Position numbers and translations under genes: made by a program. A DNA stretch of 45,216 nt from an uncultured Saprospiraceae bacterium (GTDB taxonomy: Bacteria; Bacteroidota; Bacteroidia; Chitinophagales; Saprospiraceae). Where the stretch lies: assembly GCA_938003955.1 (NCBI GenBank), contig CALKXE010000087.1, positions 1 through 45,216 of the forward strand. Direction: 5' to 3'. The notes under the pieces were generated by a model. That model did no database searches and had not been told where the DNA came from. It worked only from the letters and a program-made list of their open reading frames with translations. This document shows positions 44,103-45,216 of this stretch, one piece after another. Position 1 is the first letter of the stretch, and each line of letters begins with the position of its first letter.

Positions 44103-44819
44103 ATGAAATCAATCACAACTAAAATACTTCTCTCTATTTCAATTGTTTTAGCATTTGTAACATCATCATTCGGACAATACAAAGCCATTGAACTAAGTGT
44201 CTCAGTAAACCAATACATAGACGATAATATGGATAGGGAATATGAATACCAATCATATAATCAGCGTGGTATAGGCCATTACATTCTAGGGTATTCATTC
44301 CCAATAACAGATAAGATAATACTCACTCCAAGAGCAGGAATAAGTTGGACGGATGCACAATATAGAACTCACAGTATATTTCAGAGTACAATAAATACTG
44401 AATACGTCATCAAGGATAAGCGATTCATATTTAGTCATGCCAGTCTAGCTGGATCTTATTGGTTCAAATCAGATTTTACTGGACTATTTTTCACAGGAGA
44501 GCTGTGGACCATAATACCCATCTCCGCAAAAAGTGAAACTTACAAGAGTGAATTAATCGAGTCATCAATGGGAATGGAGTATGAAGAAGAGTTTATCACC
44601 AAAGATATCAAAGATCAAATGCAATCAATCATACCTATTATAAGTATCGGTGTTGGCTACAATCTTAAGATCGCCTATGGTTTTCATGTATTCGCTAATA
44701 TGAATCTAGATTATAGACCTACTGGGTATTTCAAAAATACTGAAAACATAACCCATATTAATAGACGCCTAACTCTTGGTTTGAAGTATGTAATCGAAAA
44801 AGGAGATTCAACTAATTAG
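44103..44819 (+). CDS. Outer-membrane beta-barrel protein (small)
   Basis: The 238-residue protein has a signal peptide (about 1-24, ending TSSFGQ) and amphipathic strands (KAIELSVSVNQYIDD; YILGYSFPITDKIILTPRAGISW, quoted in part; HVFANMNLDYRP), ending NRRLTLGLKYVIE, an outer-membrane barrel pattern. I recognise no named family. It is divergent from the PaaE-like gene and carries its own promoter box. Its stop is 31 nt from a minus-strand terminator. Confidence 0.72.
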   Translation: MKSITTKILLSISIVLAFVTSSFGQYKAIELSVSVNQYIDDNMDREYEYQSYNQRGIGHYILGYSFPITDKIILTPRAGISWTDAQYRTHSIFQSTINTEYVIKDKRFIFSHASLAGSYWFKSDFTGLFFTGELWTIIPISAKSETYKSELIESSMGMEYEEEFITKDIKDQMQSIIPIISIGVGYNLKIAYGFHVFANMNLDYRPTGYFKNTENITHINRRLTLGLKYVIEKGDSTN

Positions 44820-44849
44820 TGTACTGTTTCAGTATAAACGTACCAATAC

Positions 44850-44886
44850 AAAAACAGGCAGCATACAATTAAGTATACTACCTGTT
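44850..44886 (-). terminator. Minus-strand terminator left of the hairpin array
   Basis: The arms AACAGGCAGCATAC (44853-44866) and GTATACTACCTGTT (44873-44886) pair over 14 bp with two G-U wobbles only when read on the minus strand; on the plus strand they would be A-C mismatches. A 6-nt loop separates them. The minus strand continues with TTTTT (complement of 44850-44854). It therefore ends transcription coming from the right, through the repeat array, from a gene beyond the window. Confidence 0.75.
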
Positions 44887-44951
44887 CCCATAACTAAAGT
44901 CTACATTCGAACTTCAACTAATTAGCCAATTTTCGAAGTCGAATTATAGAC

Positions 44952-45216
44952 TTTTTCAATCAAATATCGATTGAAAAGTTTTCAAACAAAACCCGTTTGA
45001 AAATAAACCAACTAAACGTTTTTAATCAAATACCGATTGATGTTTTCAATCAAATACCGATTGATGTTTTCAAATAAATACCATTTGATGTTTTCAATCA
45101 AATACCGATTGATGTTTTCAAATAAATACCATTTGATGTTTTCAAATAAATACCATTTGATGTTTTCAAATAAATACCATTTGATGTTTTCAAATAAATA
45201 CCATTTGATGTTTTCA
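44952..45216. repeat. Tandem array of 24-bp hairpin units with compensated stem variants
   Basis: From 45043 seven complete 24-bp units follow without gaps (45043-45210), plus a partial one to the edge. Each unit is a 6-bp stem, a constant 7-nt loop AAATACC and a TGTTT linker. Two stem types occur: TCAATC/GATTGA (units at 45043 and 45091) and TCAAAT/ATTTGA (units at 45067, 45115, 45139, 45163, 45187). A looser unit lies at 45019-45042. Two outlying hairpins have 9-bp stems: TTTTCAATC/GATTGAAAA (44953-44977) and TTTTCAAAC/GTTTGAAAA (44979-45003). Both arms always change together. The array continues past the right edge. Confidence 0.93.

Noticed and set aside
44952..45216. CRISPR array
   Set aside because: Units are directly adjacent 24-bp repeats with no unique spacers of about 30 bp, and no cas genes are present. 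The variable part is the stem, not a spacer.

Overview
The window looks like chromosomal DNA of a marine-type member of the phylum Bacteroidota, probably near the Saprospiria or a related lineage; that placement is an inference from gene content. The DNA is AT-rich. It carries a type IX secretion C-terminal domain (on a heme peroxidase), a CarboxypepD-regulatory TonB-dependent receptor, a DUF5723-type outer-membrane protein, two ECF sigma/anti-sigma operons and promoter boxes of the Bacteroidota TAnnTTTG type. No rRNA, tRNA, insertion sequence or CRISPR array was recognised.

Layout. 1-0.9 kb: 3' end of fabF, then rnc. 1.1-4.0 kb: a lipoprotein plus a DUF5723 outer-membrane protein. 4.0-5.7 kb (minus): pabB and an overlapping aminotransferase IV (4-aminobenzoate synthesis). 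5.9-9.1 kb (minus): ECF sigma factor, membrane anti-sigma factor, DUF4097-like protein and an internally duplicated outer-membrane protein. 9.5-15.3 kb (plus): an accessory run of small genes for amino-acid or small-molecule chemistry (GNAT, ArsR, SDR, FAD oxidoreductase, DUF1272, methyltransferase, LysE exporter, Rid-family protein, ACT protein). 15.3-17.0 kb (minus): a lipoprotein amidohydrolase. 17.4-20.2 kb: TonB-dependent receptor with a clear terminator. 20.4-23.9 kb: hflX and ligA. 24.1-28.1 kb: a small lipoprotein and a 1195-residue surface protein. 28.6-31.3 kb: secreted heme peroxidase and lysoplasmalogenase. 32.0-37.4 kb (minus): TPR protein, EamA transporter, a second sigma/anti-sigma/Spy-like operon and a Kir-type potassium channel. 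37.5-40.4 kb: GH3-family protein and a translationally coupled glycosyltransferase. 40.5-43.9 kb (minus): YceI lipoprotein, MerR/B12-type regulator, TetR regulator and PaaE-like reductase. 44.1-44.8 kb: outer-membrane protein. 44.95 kb to the right edge: a tandem hairpin array.

Two observations stand out. First, 11.3-17.0 kb is an island of gene decay: a truncated FAD oxidoreductase, an in-frame TGA inside a LysE exporter, an in-frame TAA at codon 4 of an ACT protein, a one-base frameshift in an amidohydrolase, and a lost zinc cysteine in a DUF1272 protein. I saw no comparable lesions elsewhere in the window. Second, the right edge enters a tandem array of 24-bp units. Each full unit is a 6-bp stem with a constant 7-nt loop, and the stem arms change in a compensated way between units. 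A minus-strand terminator just left of the array suggests it is transcribed leftward from beyond the window.

Signalling and regulation are well represented. The second sigma operon has a CnrYXH-like logic: sigma factor, anti-sigma factor with a very acidic periplasmic tail, and a basic Spy-like periplasmic protein. The ArsR gene has a dyad operator just before its start. The MerR/B12-type regulator has three direct repeats upstream.
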